Shown in pieces: positions 7,701-8,840 of a stretch of DNA of 8,840 bases; position 1 is the first letter of the stretch; each line of letters starts with the position of its first letter. The notes beneath the pieces are model-generated. The model had not been told where the DNA came from. It ran no database searches and saw nothing but the letters and a program-made list of their open reading frames with translations. Source of the DNA: JAAFHN01 sp031421855 (lineage in GTDB: Bacteria > Pseudomonadota > Gammaproteobacteria > Burkholderiales > Burkholderiaceae_C); NCBI GenBank assembly GCA_031421855.1, contig JANOPN010000003.1, positions 1-8,840 of the forward strand, in the 5' to 3' direction. Both the position numbers and the translations under genes were made by a program.

Positions 7701-8840
7701 CACCGACCAGCGAGCACAGGTCATGGCGGTGTTGCGCGAACATCGGTTAAGCCAACTGGTGCATTTCATTGGCAAAACCAGACCCGATTCGAGTGTGTCA
7801 GACCACGGCAAGGGCCGCTTAAGCGTGTGGCGCGATGCCAAAGAGCAGTTCAGCGCGCCGCTGGCTGACCTCATGCAAGTGTGGGACGGCGTGAGTTGGA
7901 AAATCAACCAACAACGAGACAACCCGCAATGCGCGGACGCCGAACATGCGCAAACAGCCGACATCAGCGACCCTGGGTTGCATGTTCATGTGCCCGAGGC
8001 GGTTAAACCAAGCATTTTTGAGCAAAATGTGCCATTGGTCGTCGATTCTATTGACTCGGGTGCTATCAAAAATGAAGACGCAAGTGTGCTGCTGACGCGC
8101 CCACGGGTGGCGATTTTGCGCGAGCAAGGCGTCAATTCGCATATTGAGATGGCCTATGCATTCAGCCTGGCCGGATTCCACGCCGTCGATGTCCACATGA
8201 GTGACTTGCAAGCGGGCCGGGCGCGCCTGAGTGATTTTCAGGGTTTGGTCGCCTGCGGCGGCTTCTCTTATGGCGACACCTTGGGTGCTGGCGTGGGTTG
8301 GGCGCGCAGTATTTTGTTCAATGCCGTGTTGTTTGACCAATTTGCGGCGTTTTTTGCGCGGCCAGACACCTTTGCCCTGGGCGTGTGCAACGGCTGCCAA
8401 ATGTTTGGCGAGTTGGCGCAGATGATCCCCGGTGCTCAGGCCTGGCCCCGGTTTACCCACAACCAAAGCCAACGGTTTGAGGCACGGCTCAGCATGGTTG
8501 AGGTGCAAACCAGCCCCAGCATCTTCTTCAGCGGCTTGAGCGGGCTGCGCGCGCCAATCGCGGTGGCTCACGGCGAAGGGTTTGCCAACTTTGACCCCGC
8601 GCAAGGTGGGCGAGGCGATGCCGCGCAAGTCATTGCGGCCTTGCGATTCACGGACAACGCAGGCTTGCTCACAACTCGCTACCCGGCCAACCCCAACGGA
8701 AGCGGCGGTGGTTTGACGGGCGTGACCACCTTTGACGGTCGCTTCACCGCCTTCATGCCTCACCCTGAGCGGGTGATTCGCAACATCCAAATGAGCTGGA
8801 CACCCGGCCAGCGCGATCATCACAGTCCGTGGATGACCCT
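4747..8840 (+). CDS. purL: Phosphoribosylformylglycinamidine (FGAM) synthase PurL, 3' end beyond window
   Basis: Catalyses the fourth step of purine synthesis: FGAR, glutamine and ATP to FGAM, in the cytosol. The frame is open for 1364 codons to the window edge. Domain order fits the large single-chain PurL: N-terminal PurS-like domain (~1-150), linker, two AIRS-type ATPase halves and a C-terminal class I glutaminase. Landmarks are NSEHCRHK (230-237), VETHNHPTA (324-332), GGEIRDEGATGRG (344-356), IHDVGAGGLSN (526-536), GIPVGKDSLSM (794-804), CGGFSYGD (1170-1177), the nucleophile C1214 in GVCNGCQ, and H1339/E1341 in HPER. The catalytic triad is offset by a constant 79 from the enterobacterial numbering I recall (C1135, H1260, E1262), predicting about 1374 residues. 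The extra length comes from linker insertions, two carrying a GCTATCAAAA repeat. No Shine-Dalgarno precedes the ATG; an in-frame ATG at 4714 would run through the hairpin and is less likely. Confidence 0.97.
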   Translation, partial: MTTPARLNRPLDIHVLKGGQALAPHALRQLLGQIQSIAPRVQGLKAQVVHVVAFDPAEHAPDLAKVHELLTYGAPMVSAFDADLTVVVAPRLGTVSPWASKATDIARNCGLPVRRVERATEFGLQFKSSLLGRSGVDAPLASAIGALLHDRMTECVLPSATELRHLFDEVDAQTLQRVDVLGQGREALARANTQFGWAMAADEIDYLVNAFTALGRNPSDAELTMFAQANSEHCRHKIFNADFSIDGVAQPHTLFGMIRNTEKISPQHTVVAYSDNAAIMQGHRIAGFGSVFGVSDEKSALGHRIHWAGSYQNSSVEQHVLMKVETHNHPTAISPFSGAATGAGGEIRDEGATGRGSRPKAALTGFTVSRLGLDLPHQLPADFGKPAGSASALQIMIDGPLGGAAFNNEFGRPNLLGYFREFEATVEGQRRGYHKPIMIAGGLGVVDARLTHKIAFPAGTLLIQLGGPGFRIGMGGGAASSMASGQNAAALDFDSVQRGNPEIQRRAQEVINACNAMGENTPLLSIHDVGAGGLSNAFPELVNDAGRGADFDLDAVPLEERGLSPKEIWSNESQERYVMAIAPERLAEFAAICERERAPFAVVGHATQARNLSLGNAQVKAVDMPLDVLLGKPPRMLRDVRRHAPALLPLSLEGVSLADAVVKVLAHPTVASKRFLITIGDRTVGGLTHRDQMVGPWQVPVADCAVTLADFSGFAGEAMAMGERTPLAVASAAASARMAVAEAITNLLAAPIDLKRVKLSANWMAACGAPGEDAALFDAVKAVGLELCPALGVGIPVGKDSLSMRAKWQAADGADRSVVSPVSLIVTAFATLSDVRGTLTPQLDRELDSSLILIDLGRGKRRMGGCVLAQSLEQFGDTVPDLSDPADLVALVSGVNALREAGLVLAYHDRSDGGLFAAVAEMAFAGRVGVAINVDTLLIDGDGISDSRMDMGDAKNWATHMGAQRDQASIEALFNEELGVVLQIRTDQRAQVMAVLREHRLSQLVHFIGKTRPDSSVSDHGKGRLSVWRDAKEQFSAPLADLMQVWDGVSWKINQQRDNPQCADAEHAQTADISDPGLHVHVPEAVKPSIFEQNVPLVVDSIDSGAIKNEDASVLLTRPRVAILREQGVNSHIEMAYAFSLAGFHAVDVHMSDLQAGRARLSDFQGLVACGGFSYGDTLGAGVGWARSILFNAVLFDQFAAFFARPDTFALGVCNGCQMFGELAQMIPGAQAWPRFTHNQSQRFEARLSMVEVQTSPSIFFSGLSGLRAPIAVAHGEGFANFDPAQGGRGDAAQVIAALRFTDNAGLLTTRYPANPNGSGGGLTGVTTFDGRFTAFMPHPERVIRNIQMSWTPGQRDHHSPWMT
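5675..5691 (+). repeat. GCTATCAAAA-type short palindromic repeat inside purL
   Basis: GCTATCAAAATAGTAGC is an imperfect palindrome (arms GCTAT and GTAGC, one mismatch). It is translated as SYQNSS (about residues 310-315) in a variable stretch just before the conserved MKVETHNHP motif. From memory, closely similar sequences are scattered in high copy through Comamonadaceae genomes. Here the repeat has been accommodated in frame in a surface linker. Confidence 0.55.
8062..8079 (+). repeat. Second, partial GCTATCAAAA repeat inside purL
   Basis: GCTATCAAAAATGAAGAC shares its first ten bases and its orientation with the copy at 5675. It lies in the linker between the second synthetase half and the glutaminase domain, translated within SGAIKNEDAS about 10 residues before RPRVAILREQG. 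The right arm is degenerate, so identity as the same repeat is less certain. Confidence 0.4.

Noticed and set aside
6474..8823. Further long minus-strand open frames (6474-7433 and 7819-8823)
   Set aside because: Both are antisense to conserved purL sequence and show no recognisable domain; chance openness from biased codon use.

Overview
The window reads as chromosomal DNA from a betaproteobacterium, most likely of the Comamonadaceae (Rhodoferax/Polaromonas/Acidovorax-like). This is inferred from the style of the proteins, the TTG-rich and fairly GC-rich coding sequence, and a short GCTATCAAAA-type repeat that I recall as abundant in that family. No rRNA, tRNA, CRISPR array or transposase was seen.

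Layout. (1) Positions 1-2218, minus strand: the 5' 739 codons of a large secreted RHS/YD-repeat protein, open in one frame from its ATG to the window edge. Its C-terminal end, where any toxin tip would lie, is outside the window. (2) Positions 2219-2498: a 280-bp divergent intergenic region. On the RHS side it holds an inverted repeat and a possible RBS-pairing element; on the other side it must carry the promoter of the transporter operon. (3) Positions 2499-4695, plus strand: a compact three-gene tungstate ABC transporter operon in the order permease (tupB), ATPase (tupC), periplasmic binding protein (tupA). The genes overlap by 1 and 4 nt. (4) Positions 4696-4746: a 51-bp spacer with a weak hairpin plus T-run and a -10-like TACAAT seven nucleotides before the next start codon. 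(5) Positions 4747-8840, plus strand: purL, the large single-chain FGAM synthase of purine synthesis, nearly complete (1364 codons, perhaps ten residues missing). It carries two short linker insertions that contain the Comamonadaceae-type repeat.

How the genes work together. TupA captures tungstate in the periplasm, TupB carries it across the inner membrane, and TupC powers the step. This implies that the cell has at least one tungsten (or Mo/W) enzyme elsewhere. purL is a housekeeping gene that happens to follow the operon. The RHS gene is probably accessory: its first ~1.5 kb is visibly lower in GC than purL in the lines I counted. I found no convincing undescribed multi-gene system. The less ordinary points are the RHS leader structure, the apparently leaderless purL start, the repeats used as coding linkers, and a cysteine at a normally conserved position of TupA.
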